Of a stretch of DNA of 64,000 nucleotides, positions 1 through 9,059 are shown piece by piece. The notes below the pieces were generated by a model that worked only from the letters and a program-made list of their open reading frames with translations, was not told the DNA's origin and did no database searches. A program made the translations under genes and the position numbers. Where the stretch lies: positions 1,860,001 to 1,924,000 of the forward strand of contig NZ_CP108025.1 of NCBI RefSeq assembly GCF_041435095.1, given 5' to 3'. Position 1 is the stretch's first letter; every line of letters starts with the position of its first letter. The stretch comes from Kitasatospora sp. NBC_00315. GTDB lineage: Bacteria; Actinomycetota; Actinomycetes; Streptomycetales; Streptomycetaceae.

Positions 1-201
1 GGCGGTGTTGCCCTCGATCTTGACGACGGCGCCGGAGGGGCCCGGTCGGTCCAGCAGGGCGCCGGGCAGATCCTCGATCAGCGGGCCACCGGGAGTGGCC
101 CGGACCCGGACCGCGTCGCGGCCCCAGGGCTCCACCCGCAGGGTCTCGCCCCTGGCGCGCCACTCGAGGGCGCCGCCGAGGTCATGGATGTGGTTGGGCA
201 T
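1..201 (-). CDS. GH31 family alpha-xylosidase/alpha-glucosidase, N-terminal fragment
   Basis: Only the first 67 codons lie in the window; the gene runs off the left edge. The visible N-terminus (MPNHIHDLGGALEWRARGET followed by LRVEPWGRDAVRVRA) matches the beta-sandwich that opens GH31 enzymes of the YicI alpha-xylosidase type. The start ATG sits inside the last 20 nt of the upstream LacI gene, with a GGAG Shine-Dalgarno seven bases before it, so translation is probably coupled. Next to an oligosaccharide transporter, a GH3 and a GH74 xyloglucanase, its likely job is to remove the non-reducing-end xylose from imported xyloglucan oligosaccharides. That substrate is inferred; the catalytic domain is not visible here. 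A GH31 alpha-glucosidase cannot be excluded. Confidence 0.7.
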   Translation of the reverse strand, partial: MPNHIHDLGGALEWRARGETLRVEPWGRDAVRVRATPGGPLIEDLPGALLDRPGPSGAVVKIEGNTA

Positions 202-1258
202 GGCTGTTCTCCACGTCTGCGGGGGTCTGCGGGGAAGGGAAGTGGGGCGGGCGCGACGGCACCGGGCCGGAGCTCTCCCGTACGGTCAGCACCGGTGTGA
301 GCAGGGTGACCTCGGGGGTGGAGCCGCCGTCGATGCGGCCCAGCACGAGTTCGACGGCCCGCCGGCCCAGGTCCTCGGCCGGGCCGGTGACGGCCGTCAG
401 GCGCGGGGAGTTCTGTTCGGCGAGCTGCTCGGGGCAGAGCGCGACGACCGAGACGTCCTCGGGCACGATCCGCCCCGAGGTGCGCAGCAGGCTGAGCAGC
501 GGGCCGATGGCGCCCTCGTTCTGGACCACGAAGCCGGTGGTGGCCGGGCGGTCGTCGAGGATCCGGCCGAGGACGCCCGCGGTGCTCTCGAAGGTGCCCT
601 CGCACGGGCGGTGCAGGGTGCGCAGGCCGCGCTCGCGGGCCCGCTCCCGGAAGCCCGTGAGGGTGCGCTCGGCGTAGCCGGCGTGCCGCTGGTAGACCTG
701 CGGCGCGTAGCCGATGAAGGCGACCTCGCGGTGGCCGAGGTCGGCGAGGTGGTCGGCGCACAGGGCGCCGGCGGCGGCGAAGTCGTGGTCGACGCAGGAC
801 AGCCCGGCGGTGTCGGCAGGCAGGCCGATCAGCGCGGCGTGGCTGCCGAGTTCGCGCAGCACGGGGATCCGCTCGTCGTCCAGCTCGACGTCCATCAGGA
901 TCACGCCGTCGGCGAGCCCGCTGGCGGCGACCCGGCGTACGCCGTCCGGCCCCTCGTCGTTGGTGATGAGCAGGACGTCGTACCCGTGGCTCCGGGCGGT
1001 CATCGTCACCGAGATCGCGATCTCCATCATGATGGGGACGTAGACGTCGGTGCGCAGCGGGACCACCAGCGCGATGATGTGCGAGCGCTTGCCCGCCAGC
1101 GCGCGGGCACCGGCGTTGGGGTGGTAGCCCAGGTCGCTGATGGCCCGCTCGACCCGGCGGCGGGTGGGCTCCGAGATGCTGCGCTTGCCACTGAGGACGT
1201 AACTCACCGTGCTCGGGGACACGCCTGCGTGCTGGGCCACTTCGGCGAGTGTCACCAT
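182..1258 (-). CDS. LacI family transcriptional regulator of the putative xyloglucan locus
   Basis: 358 aa, full length for the family. Residues 1-55 hold the LacI helix-turn-helix (TLAEVAQHAGVSPSTVSYVL, then the hinge-helix region ending near ARALAGKRS). Residues 60-340 are the periplasmic-binding-protein-like effector domain. The start ATG at 1258 is directly followed by the HTH, so no other start is likely. The gene lies between the permease genes and the GH31 gene, whose start it overlaps by 20 nt. The probable operators are the 14-bp sites TCGAAGCG-A/T-TTCGA at 5079, 5270 and 12854, with the central CpG typical of LacI operators. The recognition helix differs from the second LacI protein in the window, consistent with distinct operators. 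The effector sugar is unknown. Confidence 0.88.
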   Translation of the reverse strand: MVTLAEVAQHAGVSPSTVSYVLSGKRSISEPTRRRVERAISDLGYHPNAGARALAGKRSHIIALVVPLRTDVYVPIMMEIAISVTMTARSHGYDVLLITNDEGPDGVRRVAASGLADGVILMDVELDDERIPVLRELGSHAALIGLPADTAGLSCVDHDFAAAGALCADHLADLGHREVAFIGYAPQVYQRHAGYAERTLTGFRERARERGLRTLHRPCEGTFESTAGVLGRILDDRPATTGFVVQNEGAIGPLLSLLRTSGRIVPEDVSVVALCPEQLAEQNSPRLTAVTGPAEDLGRRAVELVLGRIDGGSTPEVTLLTPVLTVRESSGPVPSRPPHFPSPQTPADVENSHAQPHP

Positions 1259-1365
1259 TGGATCGGTATCCCCCTGCTGCGTTCTGCTGCGTTGTTCGGA
1301 CGGGTGGTACGGGCGGCGGGTGGTACGGGCGGGCTGCCGGCGCGGCCCAGCCTAGGGCTTGGGTG

Positions 1366-2301
1366 TCAGCCCTTGACCGCGCCGGTGAGCACGCCCTTGG
1401 CGAAGTGCTTCTGGACGAACGGGAAGGCGATCACGACCGGCACGAGGGTCAGGACCACCACGGCCATCTGCAGGGAGAGCGGGGCCGTCGCGGTCGCGGC
1501 GTTGCCGAAGCCGGCGTTGACCTGGCCCGGCATGTTCGTCCCGAGGTTGACGTACTGGTAGAGCACGTACTGCAGGGGCCACTTCTGGCTGCTGGTCGGC
1601 ATGTAGAGCATGACGTTGAAGAAGGAGTTCCAGTAGCCGACGGCGTAGAACAGGGTGATCACCGCGGTGACCGCCCGGGAGGTCGGCAGGACCACCGACC
1701 AGAGGATGCGCCACTCGCCCGCGCCGTCCATCCGGGCCGCGTCGATCAGTTCGGACGCGGTGCTGCCGTAGAACGAGCGCAGCACCAGGATGTTGAAGAC
1801 GCTGACGGCACTGGGCAGGATCAGCGCCCAGTACTGGTCGAAGCCGCCGAGTCCGGTGACCACCAGGTAGGAGGGGATCAGGCCGCCGCTGACGAACATG
1901 GTGACCACCAGGATCATCAGCAGCGTGCGGTGGCCGAGCGAGCGGGGGCGGGAGAGGCCGTAGGCGCAGAGGATCGAGACGAGCATCGAGAAGGCGGTGC
2001 CCACGATCGTGATCGCCAGGCTGACGAACATCGCGCGGGCGACCGGGCCGTCGTCGAGCATGGCGCGGTAGGCGTTCAGGGTCAGCCCGTGCGGGACGAT
2101 CACCAGGCCGCCGGCCCGGTTGATCGAGCCCTGGGTGGAGAAGCTGGTGATCACCACGCACCAGAGCGGCCCGAGGATCAGGAGCACGATGCCGCCCAGC
2201 GTCAGGCCCTTCACCCCCTGCCCGACGGCGGTGGGCTGCTCCTCCCAGACCGGGCGGGAGGAGGCGCGCCGGCGCCGGGTCGTCGTGATGGCGTCGCTCA
2301 T
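1366..2301 (-). CDS. ABC sugar transporter permease, LplC/MalG-type
   Basis: 311 aa inner-membrane permease of a CUT1 carbohydrate ABC importer. About six hydrophobic segments are visible, beginning at residues 35-55. The EAA loop (ELIDAARMDGAGEWRILWSV) that contacts the ATPase lies at about 190-215, and the C-terminus GVLTGAVKG is typical of the MalG side. The start at 2301 overlaps the stop of the upstream permease by 4 nt (ATGA), so the two are translationally coupled. Together with the 2298 permease and the 3363 lipoprotein it forms an LplABC-like importer. No ATPase is encoded nearby, as is usual in streptomycetes, where a shared MsiK-type ATPase serves many CUT1 systems. Confidence 0.9.
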   Translation of the reverse strand: MSDAITTTRRRRASSRPVWEEQPTAVGQGVKGLTLGGIVLLILGPLWCVVITSFSTQGSINRAGGLVIVPHGLTLNAYRAMLDDGPVARAMFVSLAITIVGTAFSMLVSILCAYGLSRPRSLGHRTLLMILVVTMFVSGGLIPSYLVVTGLGGFDQYWALILPSAVSVFNILVLRSFYGSTASELIDAARMDGAGEWRILWSVVLPTSRAVTAVITLFYAVGYWNSFFNVMLYMPTSSQKWPLQYVLYQYVNLGTNMPGQVNAGFGNAATATAPLSLQMAVVVLTLVPVVIAFPFVQKHFAKGVLTGAVKG

Positions 2302-3323
2302 TTGCGGTACAACCCGTCCTCGCCGAAGAAGTGCGCCAGCTTGTTCGCCCCGTAGATCAGGGCCAGCGAGATGACGCTCTTGAAGATGCCGGCCGCGGCG
2401 CCGTAACCGTAGTTGTTGGTACCGATGCCGTAGTAGTAGGAGAAGGTGTCCAGCACTTCGGACGCGTCGTGTCCCACCGCGTAGCGCTGGATGAGCAGTT
2501 GCTCGAACCCGACGTTCAGGATGTTGCCCAGGCGCAGCACCAGCATCAGGACGATCACGCCGCGCAGGCCCGGCATCGTGATGTGCCACATCCGCCGCCA
2601 GCGGCCGGCGCCGTCCATCGCGGCGGCCTCGTAGAGGTTCTCGTCGATGGCGGCGAGCGCCGCCAGGAAGACGATGATCCCCCAGCCGGCGTCCTTCCAG
2701 ATCACCTGGGAGGTGACCAGCAGCTTGAACACCGAAGGGTCGGTCATGATGTTCCAGGGCGTCATGGCGTGCTGGCGCAGGAACTGGTTGAGCAGGCCGG
2801 CGCCGCCGATCATCTGCTGGAACAGCGTGATGACCAGGACCCAGGAGAAGAAGTGCGGGACCAGCGTCACCGACTGGACGAAGCTGCGCAGCCTTGGGCT
2901 GAGCACCGAGTTGAGCAGCAGCGCCAGCATGATGGGCACCGGGAAGAAGAGCACGAGCTGGACGCCCGCCAGCGACAGCGTGTTGCGCAGCGACTCCCAG
3001 AACAGCGGGTCGCCGAACAGCTGGTTGAAGTTGTCCAGCCCGATCCACTGGCTGTTGAACACACCGACGATGGGGTCGTAGTACTCGAAGGCGGTGATCG
3101 TGCCGAACAGCGGCAGGTAGTTGAAGACCAGCAACAGGACGACGACCGGGACGGTCATCAGGAGCAGCGAGCGGTCCCGGCGCAGCCGGATCCGCCAACT
3201 CAGCTTTCCTGGACGCGACTCGCTCGCATCCGGCGTCCGGTGCTTCTCCGGGACGTCGACGGGTGCCGCTTGCTCGCGGCCGGGCACATCGGCGCCGTTC
3301 GTGGTGACTGCCGCCACGACCAC
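2298..3323 (-). CDS. ABC sugar transporter permease, LplB/MalF-type
   Basis: 341 aa. After a roughly 45-residue charged cytoplasmic extension the first membrane segment (LLLMTVPVVVLLLVFNYLPL) appears, then about five more. The EAA loop is EAAAMDGAGRWRRMWHITMP. The start is a GTG at 3323 only four bases after AGGAGG; a second in-frame GTG at 3317 has better spacing and could be the real start. It overlaps the MalG-type partner by 4 nt and follows the binding protein gene after 39 nt. The long extension and LplB-like sequence match the subfamily paired with large Tat-exported binding proteins, often used for complex plant oligosaccharides. Confidence 0.9.
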   Translation of the reverse strand: MVVAAVTTNGADVPGREQAAPVDVPEKHRTPDASESRPGKLSWRIRLRRDRSLLLMTVPVVVLLLVFNYLPLFGTITAFEYYDPIVGVFNSQWIGLDNFNQLFGDPLFWESLRNTLSLAGVQLVLFFPVPIMLALLLNSVLSPRLRSFVQSVTLVPHFFSWVLVITLFQQMIGGAGLLNQFLRQHAMTPWNIMTDPSVFKLLVTSQVIWKDAGWGIIVFLAALAAIDENLYEAAAMDGAGRWRRMWHITMPGLRGVIVLMLVLRLGNILNVGFEQLLIQRYAVGHDASEVLDTFSYYYGIGTNNYGYGAAAGIFKSVISLALIYGANKLAHFFGEDGLYRK

Positions 3324-3362
3324 CGCACCTCCTAGGTTCGCTACGGGCTGGGAGTGGTGGGG

Positions 3363-5042
3363 CTACTGACCGGAGCCGTGCTTGTCGTAGACCTCGCTCT
3401 GGTACCAGGCGGTGAGCTCGTCGCCGCCGCTGTGCTTCCAGGAGGCCAGCGCGGTCTGGTAGTCGGAGACGCTCTTCAGGCCGTGGTAGACGTCCTTGAT
3501 GGTGTCCTCGAGCGCCTGGGCGCCGGAGGCGGTGCTGAAGCGCTGCGGCACGGTGACGTTCATGTTCCAGAACACCGGCTTGTAGGCGAACTGGACGGCG
3601 GCGGTGTTCCAGGAGCAGATGTCCTTGGTCACCTGGTCGAAGCCGGGATTGCTGACCACGCCGGGGCTGGTGGCGAGGAACGGGTAGGTCTGCGGCTGGA
3701 CGTTCTTCTGGCCGTCCGGCGTGAAGGTGGGGGTGCCGTTCACCCGGGTGTGGTCGGTGCCCTCGACGCCGTAGTTGATCAGCGTGTACTCGGCCGAACC
3801 CCACGGTGCGGCAAGGTAGTTGGCTATCGAGAGCAGCTCCTTGATCTGCTCCGGCCTGAGCCGGGAGTTCAGGTAGCTGACCATGCTGGTGGACGGGCCG
3901 AGGAAGATGCTCGGCTTGGAGGTGCCGTCCGCCGAGAAGAGCGGGAGCGCGCCGCGCCGGTAGCTCGGGTTCGCCGCCTGCCCGGCCTGGGCGTCGGCCA
4001 GGTTCCAGGCGCCGGTGCCGTCACCGGTGACCAGGACCTTGCCGGCGTAGAAGCGGGCCTTGGCGTCGTTGTTGTTGCCGGCCAGCGCGTCCGGGTGGAT
4101 GTAGCCCGCCTTGGCGAGCTTCCAGGCCCAGTTGAGGGCCTCCAGGAACTCCGGCTGGTCGTACTTGTGGATCAGCTTGCCGTCCTTGGCGGTGAACAGC
4201 TGGGCGATGCCGAACGGCTGCGCCAGGTACGTCCAGAGGTCGTCGAAGGCCCAGACGCCGGCGCTCTCGCTGGTCAGCTCCTTGCCCAGGTTCATCAGGT
4301 CGTCGGCGGACTTGACGCTGTCCGCGGCGATGCCCTTGGCCTCGAAGACGTCCCGGCGGTGGTAGAACATGCCGGCGAAGGCGGTGCCGGAGGAGAAGGA
4401 CGGGATGCCGTAGAGCTTGTCGCCCCAGACCCCGGCCTGCCAGGCGCCGGTGGGCAGTGCGGCCAGGTTCGGGTAGTCCTTCACCTTGTCGCCGGCCAGG
4501 TACGGCGTGAGGTCGGCCAGCTGCGTGCCGGCCAGCTCACCCACGTTGAAGAGCTGGTTCCACCAGGTGGGGAGCTGGATCCAGTCGGGGAGCTTCTTGG
4601 CGGCCGCCATGGTGGGGATCGAGGTGTTGTACGTGGTGCCGTTGGCCGGCTGCATGGTGAGCGTCGCGCCGAGGGCTGCGTTGACCGCCTTGTAGAAGGC
4701 GTTGTCGGCCGACGGGATGGTCCCCCACAGCGGCGTCACCGTGGTGTAGGTGCCACCGGAGCCGGGCGTCTTGCCGACGGTCCTGACCGGGCTCGCCGGG
4801 TAGGTGAGGAAGCCCGGGTCGCTGGTCCCGCCACCGGGGCCGGCGACCGAGGGGATGTCCGCCTTCACCGCCGTGTCGGCGACGAAGGTCGGCAGGGATC
4901 CGGCGAGGCCGGTCTTGCTGTTGGTGCCGCTCTTCGCGGCTCCGCCGCTGCCACAGGCGCTGAGCAGCGGCGCCATGGCGGCTGCGCCGGCGACGGTGAC
5001 GGCGGTTCTGAGGAGGGTTCTGCGGCTCATCTGGGTGCTCAT
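3363..5042 (-). CDS. Extracellular sugar-binding lipoprotein of the LplA type
   Basis: 559 aa. The N-terminus has twin arginines (MSRRTLLRT), a hydrophobic stretch and the lipobox LLSAC, so it is probably Tat-exported and lipid-anchored. The remaining 530 residues are a family 1 solute-binding protein of the large LplA type, longer than the roughly 430 residues of MalE types. I chose the ATG at 5042 because AAGGGC lies about ten bases upstream; an in-frame ATG at 5060 has no Shine-Dalgarno. It is first in the operon with both permeases. A LacI-type palindrome (5079) sits 37 nt upstream. In this context the ligand is probably a xyloglucan oligosaccharide, which is inference. Confidence 0.87.
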   Translation of the reverse strand: MSTQMSRRTLLRTAVTVAGAAAMAPLLSACGSGGAAKSGTNSKTGLAGSLPTFVADTAVKADIPSVAGPGGGTSDPGFLTYPASPVRTVGKTPGSGGTYTTVTPLWGTIPSADNAFYKAVNAALGATLTMQPANGTTYNTSIPTMAAAKKLPDWIQLPTWWNQLFNVGELAGTQLADLTPYLAGDKVKDYPNLAALPTGAWQAGVWGDKLYGIPSFSSGTAFAGMFYHRRDVFEAKGIAADSVKSADDLMNLGKELTSESAGVWAFDDLWTYLAQPFGIAQLFTAKDGKLIHKYDQPEFLEALNWAWKLAKAGYIHPDALAGNNNDAKARFYAGKVLVTGDGTGAWNLADAQAGQAANPSYRRGALPLFSADGTSKPSIFLGPSTSMVSYLNSRLRPEQIKELLSIANYLAAPWGSAEYTLINYGVEGTDHTRVNGTPTFTPDGQKNVQPQTYPFLATSPGVVSNPGFDQVTKDICSWNTAAVQFAYKPVFWNMNVTVPQRFSTASGAQALEDTIKDVYHGLKSVSDYQTALASWKHSGGDELTAWYQSEVYDKHGSGQ

Positions 5043-5078
5043 GTCGGTGCGGCCCTTCATCGTTGAGGATCCGGTTCG

Positions 5079-5092
5079 TCGAATCGCTTCGA
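5079..5092. promoter_or_regulatory. LacI-type operator upstream of the binding-protein operon
   Basis: TCGAATCGCTTCGA is a near-perfect 14-bp palindrome with central CG, 37 nt from the start of the 3363-5042 lipoprotein gene. Read on the minus strand (TCGAAGCGATTCGA) it differs by only one or two bases from sites at 5270 and 12854. The likely ligand is the LacI protein encoded at 182-1258. Confidence 0.65.
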
Positions 5093-5241
5093 TGTTGCGG
5101 CGACACTAGCGGCGCCCCGGACGTTCGACAAGGGGATGAACAAATCATTTCCGGGAGATCACGAGCGGTCGGCGTGACCCTGCGGATTCTCACAAAGCCC
5201 CTGTTGACAGGGGGAGATGAGCCCGACGTACGCTCACCCGG

Positions 5242-5283
5242 TTGACACCCGCCACCCGCCGTGCCACTTTCGAAGCGTTTCAA
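5242..5283 (+). promoter_or_regulatory. Promoter and LacI-type operator of the GH3 gene
   Basis: TTGACA at 5242-5247 and CACTTT at 5265-5270, 17 nt apart, form a plausible housekeeping-sigma promoter. The operator-like TCGAAGCGTTTCAA (5270-5283) begins at the last base of the -10 box and covers the expected transcription start, the usual place for a repressor site. A second TTGACA at 5204-5209 may be an additional upstream promoter. The GH3 start lies about 100 nt downstream. The rest of the 338-bp divergent gap shows no gene. Confidence 0.6.
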
Positions 5284-5380
5284 CACCGCGCCGCCCCGGG
5301 GACGCCGTCCGAGCGCCCGGCGGAACCCATCCGGCGCCACCCCCACACTCTCCGCACGCCACTCCCGAGGGGTTTCCCAG

Positions 5381-8302
5381 GTGACGACCACCGCTGTGCC
5401 CGCAGAGCCGTCCATCGAGCGGCTCCCGTTCCGCGACCCCACGCTGGCGCTGCGCGAGCGCGTCGCGGACCTGCTCGCCCGGCTCACCCCGGCCGAGCGG
5501 ATCGCCATGCTGCACCAGTACTCCCCCGCGATCCCCCGCCTCGGCCTCGGGGCCTTCCGCACCGGTACCGAGGCCCTGCACGGCGTCGGCTGGCTGGGCG
5601 CGGCCACCGTCTTCCCGCAGGCCGTCGGGCTGGGCGCCACCTGGGACGAGGAACTGACGCACGAGATCGCCACCGCCACCGGAACCGAGCTGCGGGCCTT
5701 CCACCACCACCGCTCCCCCGCCGCCGGCGAGGGCCGGATCAGCCTGCAGGCCTGGGCCCCCGTGGTGAACCTGCTGCGCGACCCCCGCTGGGGCCGCAAC
5801 GAGGAGGGCTACGCCGAGGACCCGCTGCTCACCGCCCGCCTCGCCGACAGCTTCTGCCGGGGCCTGGCGGGCGAGGACCCGGACCACCTGCGCACCGCGC
5901 CGATCCTCAAGCACTTCCTCGCCTACAACAACGAGGACGAACGCTGCGAGACCTCCTCCGGGCTGCGCCCGCGCGTGCTGCACGAGTACGACCTCGCGGC
6001 CTTCCGGACCGCCATCGCCTCCGGCTCGGCGACCGGCGTGATGCCGGCGTACAACCTGGTCAACGGCCGTCCCTGCCACGTCAGTCCGCTGATCGAGGCC
6101 GAACTGCGCCGCTGGGCCGCGCCGACCGGCCACGAGCTGTTCGTCTGCAGCGACGCCGAGGCGCCCTCCAACCTGGTCGACCCCGAGCACTACTTCGACG
6201 ACCACGCCGAGTCGCACGCCGCCGCCCTGAAGGCCGGCGTCGACAGCTTCACCGACCACGCCGACGACCCGAGCACCACGGTCTCGCGGCTCACCGAGGC
6301 GCTGGAGCGCGGCCTGGTCGACCAGGCCGACGTCGACCGCGCGGTCGCCCGGCAGCTGTCGATCCGGCTGCGCCTGGGCGAGTTCGACCCGGCCGGCGAC
6401 CCCTACGCCGGCACCGGCTGGGAGGTCGTCGACTCCGCCGCGCACCGCGCACTGGCGCTGCGGGCCGCCACCGAGTCGGTCGTCCTGCTGAAGAACGACC
6501 GCGGCGTGCTGCCGCTGGCCCCCGCCGAGGGCCGGCGGATCGCGGTCATCGGCCCGCTCGCCGACACCCTGTTCGAGGACTGGTACAGCGGCACCATGCC
6601 CTACCGGGTCACCGTGGCCGCCGGGCTCGGCGCCGCGCTGGGCGACCGCGGCGGGGAGGTGGTCTGCACCGAGGGCGTGGACCGGATCACGCTGCGGTCC
6701 GCCTCCACCGGCGGACTGCTCGCCGTTCCGGCCGGGGACCCGACCGGGCCGATCACGGTCCGCGCCGAGGACGGGCCCGGGGACGAGGCCCGCTTCGACC
6801 TGTTCGACTGGGGCAACGGCGTGCTGACCCTGCGCAGCGCCGCGTCCCGCCGCTACGTCACGCTCAAGGACGAGGGCCTCGGCCTGGCCGCCGACCAGGT
6901 GCAGCCCAACGGCTGGGACGTGCACGAGACCTTCCGGTTGGAGGTCGGGCCGGACGGCACCGAACTGCTGCGCAACGTGTACAACGGCCGCTACGCCGTG
7001 GTCGACCCCGCCACCGGCCTGGTCACCCTCTCCGCCGCCGAGCCGGACGGCGCCGAGCGCTGGACCAGAACCGTCGTCCGTGACGGCGCCGCCGAAGCGC
7101 TGGCCGCCGTAGGCGCGGCCGACACCGCCGTCGTCGTGCTCGGCAACGACCCGCACATCAACGGCCGCGAGACCCAGGACCGCACCGACCTGCACCTGCC
7201 GCCCGCCCAGGAGGCGCTGCTGCGCGCCGTCGCCGCCGCCTGCCCCGACACGGCCCTGGTGGTGATGAGCAGCTACCCGTACGCCGTCGACTGGGCGGAC
7301 GAGCACCTCCCGGCCGTGCTGTGGACCTCGCACGGCGGCCAGGAGACCGGCCGGGCACTGGCCGCCGTCCTGCTCGGCGACGCGGATCCCTCGGGCCGGC
7401 TGCCGCAGACCTGGTACCGGGCGGACGACCCGCTGCCGGCGCGCCTGGACTACGACGTCATCCAGGCCGGCTGGACGTACCAGTACCACCGGGCCGCCCC
7501 GCTCTACCCGTTCGGGCACGGCCTGTCGTACACCTCGTTCGCGTACAGCGGCCTCACGGTCGCCGCGCGGGGCGACTCGATCGCCTGCTCCGTCGAGCTC
7601 CGCAACACCGGGGAGCGCGCCGGGACGGAGACCGTGCAGCTCTACACCCGTGCGCTGGACGCCCGCTACGAGGCCCCGCTGCTGAAGCTGGCGGCGTACC
7701 GCAAGGTGCGGCTCGCGGCCGGCGAGAGCAGGCGGGTGGACTTCACCGTGCCCCGCTCCGCGCTGGAGCACTGGGACGTCAACGAGGGCGGCTTCACCGT
7801 CGACCCCGGCGCGTACGAGATCCTGGTGGGCCGCTCGGCCGGGGCGGTCGAGCTGTCGGCGCCGTTCGTCGTCAAGGGGGACGCGCCGGGGCCGCGCCGG
7901 GTGGCCGGCGCCGCCGTCCGGGCCGTCGACTTCGACGACCACACCGGCGTCACGCTGGTCGACGTCACCCGCCAGGACGGCGACGCCGTCGCCGCCGTGC
8001 CGGGGGCACCGCTCAGCGCGGTGCTGTTCCGGGCGACCGAACTGCCCGCCGGGCCGCTGTCCCTGAGCGCCGAGGTCTCCCGTACGGAGGCCGGCGAGGC
8101 CGTCCTGGAGCTGCGTGCGGACGACCCGGCGGCGGGCCCGCTGCTGGCGAGCTTGTCCGTCCCCGCCACCGGCGGACGCTACGCCTGGACGACGGTGACC
8201 GGCCCGGTGACCGAGGCCGGCGCGGGCGTGCGGGACCTGCACCTGGTGCTCCGCGGCGAGCTGCGGCTCGCCTCGTTCACCCTGAGCCCCATCGAGGCCT
8301 GA
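5381..8302 (+). CDS. GH3 beta-glucosidase/beta-xylosidase with inserted trefoil-like domain
   Basis: 973 aa, no signal peptide, hence probably cytoplasmic. The start is a GTG at 5381, preceded by GAGGGG; an in-frame ATG further up would add 40 low-complexity residues. Residues 20-330 are the GH3 barrel, with candidate nucleophile D258 in VCSDAEAPS, unusual beside the common SDW. Residues 370-730 hold the second GH3 domain, with candidate acid/base E597 in INGRETQDR. About 130 residues (433-563) with repeated LRSA..G motifs interrupt it, resembling a fascin/ricin beta-trefoil. A fibronectin III-like domain follows (740-830), then a C-terminal beta-sandwich similar to CBM6. It is divergent from the transporter, so it probably trims imported oligosaccharides. 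Confidence 0.85.
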   Translation: MTTTAVPAEPSIERLPFRDPTLALRERVADLLARLTPAERIAMLHQYSPAIPRLGLGAFRTGTEALHGVGWLGAATVFPQAVGLGATWDEELTHEIATATGTELRAFHHHRSPAAGEGRISLQAWAPVVNLLRDPRWGRNEEGYAEDPLLTARLADSFCRGLAGEDPDHLRTAPILKHFLAYNNEDERCETSSGLRPRVLHEYDLAAFRTAIASGSATGVMPAYNLVNGRPCHVSPLIEAELRRWAAPTGHELFVCSDAEAPSNLVDPEHYFDDHAESHAAALKAGVDSFTDHADDPSTTVSRLTEALERGLVDQADVDRAVARQLSIRLRLGEFDPAGDPYAGTGWEVVDSAAHRALALRAATESVVLLKNDRGVLPLAPAEGRRIAVIGPLADTLFEDWYSGTMPYRVTVAAGLGAALGDRGGEVVCTEGVDRITLRSASTGGLLAVPAGDPTGPITVRAEDGPGDEARFDLFDWGNGVLTLRSAASRRYVTLKDEGLGLAADQVQPNGWDVHETFRLEVGPDGTELLRNVYNGRYAVVDPATGLVTLSAAEPDGAERWTRTVVRDGAAEALAAVGAADTAVVVLGNDPHINGRETQDRTDLHLPPAQEALLRAVAAACPDTALVVMSSYPYAVDWADEHLPAVLWTSHGGQETGRALAAVLLGDADPSGRLPQTWYRADDPLPARLDYDVIQAGWTYQYHRAAPLYPFGHGLSYTSFAYSGLTVAARGDSIACSVELRNTGERAGTETVQLYTRALDARYEAPLLKLAAYRKVRLAAGESRRVDFTVPRSALEHWDVNEGGFTVDPGAYEILVGRSAGAVELSAPFVVKGDAPGPRRVAGAAVRAVDFDDHTGVTLVDVTRQDGDAVAAVPGAPLSAVLFRATELPAGPLSLSAEVSRTEAGEAVLELRADDPAAGPLLASLSVPATGGRYAWTTVTGPVTEAGAGVRDLHLVLRGELRLASFTLSPIEA

Positions 8303-8315
8303 CCGTCGCGGTGGC

Positions 8316-8352
8316 GCCCCGGCCGGCAGCTCCGAACGCTGCCGGCCGGGGC
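8316..8352. terminator. Bidirectional terminator between GH3 and MOSC genes
   Basis: A perfect 15-bp inverted repeat (GCCCCGGCCGGCAGC) with a 7-nt loop fills the 54-bp gap between two convergent genes. Confidence 0.75.
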
Positions 8353-8356
8353 TTCG

Positions 8357-9004
8357 TCATGCCGTCCGCCGCGCGATCAGGGCACGGTCCTCGGCCGGCA
8401 GCGCGTCGGCGACCGACAACCTGGGCAGCAGGTCCGGTTCGAGCGTCAGCGCCCGGAAGACCAGTGCGACCGAGACGTCGTGCGCGGGCCGCTGCACCAC
8501 CGACACCGGGTCACCGGCCCGGATCTCCCCGGGTTCGACCACCCGCAGGTAGGCGCCGGGCCGGGCGTCCCGCGTGAACCGCCGGATCCAGCCGTCCCGC
8601 TCCAGCCAACCCTGGAAGGTGCCGCACGGGATCCGGGGACAGGACACCTCCAGGACGACGTCCGCGCCGATCCGCCAACGCTCGCCGATCAGCGCGCCGT
8701 TGACGTCCAGGCCGGCCGTCGTGAGGTTCTCACCGAACACGCCGTTGGGCAGCTCGCGGCCCAACTCCGGCTCCCAGTAGTCGAGATCCTCCCGGGCGTA
8801 GGCGTAGAGCGCCTGGTCGGGGCCGCCGTGGTGCTTGACGTCGTAGACGCGGTCACCGGCCAGGCCGACCGCGCCCGTCCCCTTGGGCCCGGGCGCCGAG
8901 ACGGCTACCGGGCCGTCCACCGGGCGTTTGTCGATTCCGGTCGCCGCGAGGCCCTTCCAGGGGTTGGGCAGGGGCCTGCCGACGTTCACCGAGAGCAGCT
9001 GCAT
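8357..9004 (-). CDS. MOSC domain protein, YiiM-like
   Basis: 215 aa, matching the YiiM family (MOSC domain plus C-terminal three-helix domain). The MOSC core spans about residues 25-165, with GDRVYDVKHHGGPDQALYAY and the cysteine-containing CPRIPCGTFQGW (about 120-131) that supplies the sulfur/molybdenum-cofactor ligand. The C-terminal segment from about 170 is the three-helix region. Characterised YiiM proteins are molybdenum-cofactor enzymes that reduce N-hydroxylated bases; no specific substrate can be read here. It is a single gene, convergent with GH3, and shows no link to sugar metabolism. It looks like part of a small insertion, with the next two genes, inside the polysaccharide locus. 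Confidence 0.88.
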   Translation of the reverse strand: MQLLSVNVGRPLPNPWKGLAATGIDKRPVDGPVAVSAPGPKGTGAVGLAGDRVYDVKHHGGPDQALYAYAREDLDYWEPELGRELPNGVFGENLTTAGLDVNGALIGERWRIGADVVLEVSCPRIPCGTFQGWLERDGWIRRFTRDARPGAYLRVVEPGEIRAGDPVSVVQRPAHDVSVALVFRALTLEPDLLPRLSVADALPAEDRALIARRTA

Positions 9005-9059
9005 GCCGTCGACGCTACGACGGCACGCGGCGCCGGGCGACCGCTTTTCCGGCGCCCGG

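Noticed and set aside
5234..8242. 1000-codon minus-strand frame opposite the GH3 gene
   Set aside because: Antisense shadow of a gene with intact GH3 motifs; no start signal and low-complexity composition.
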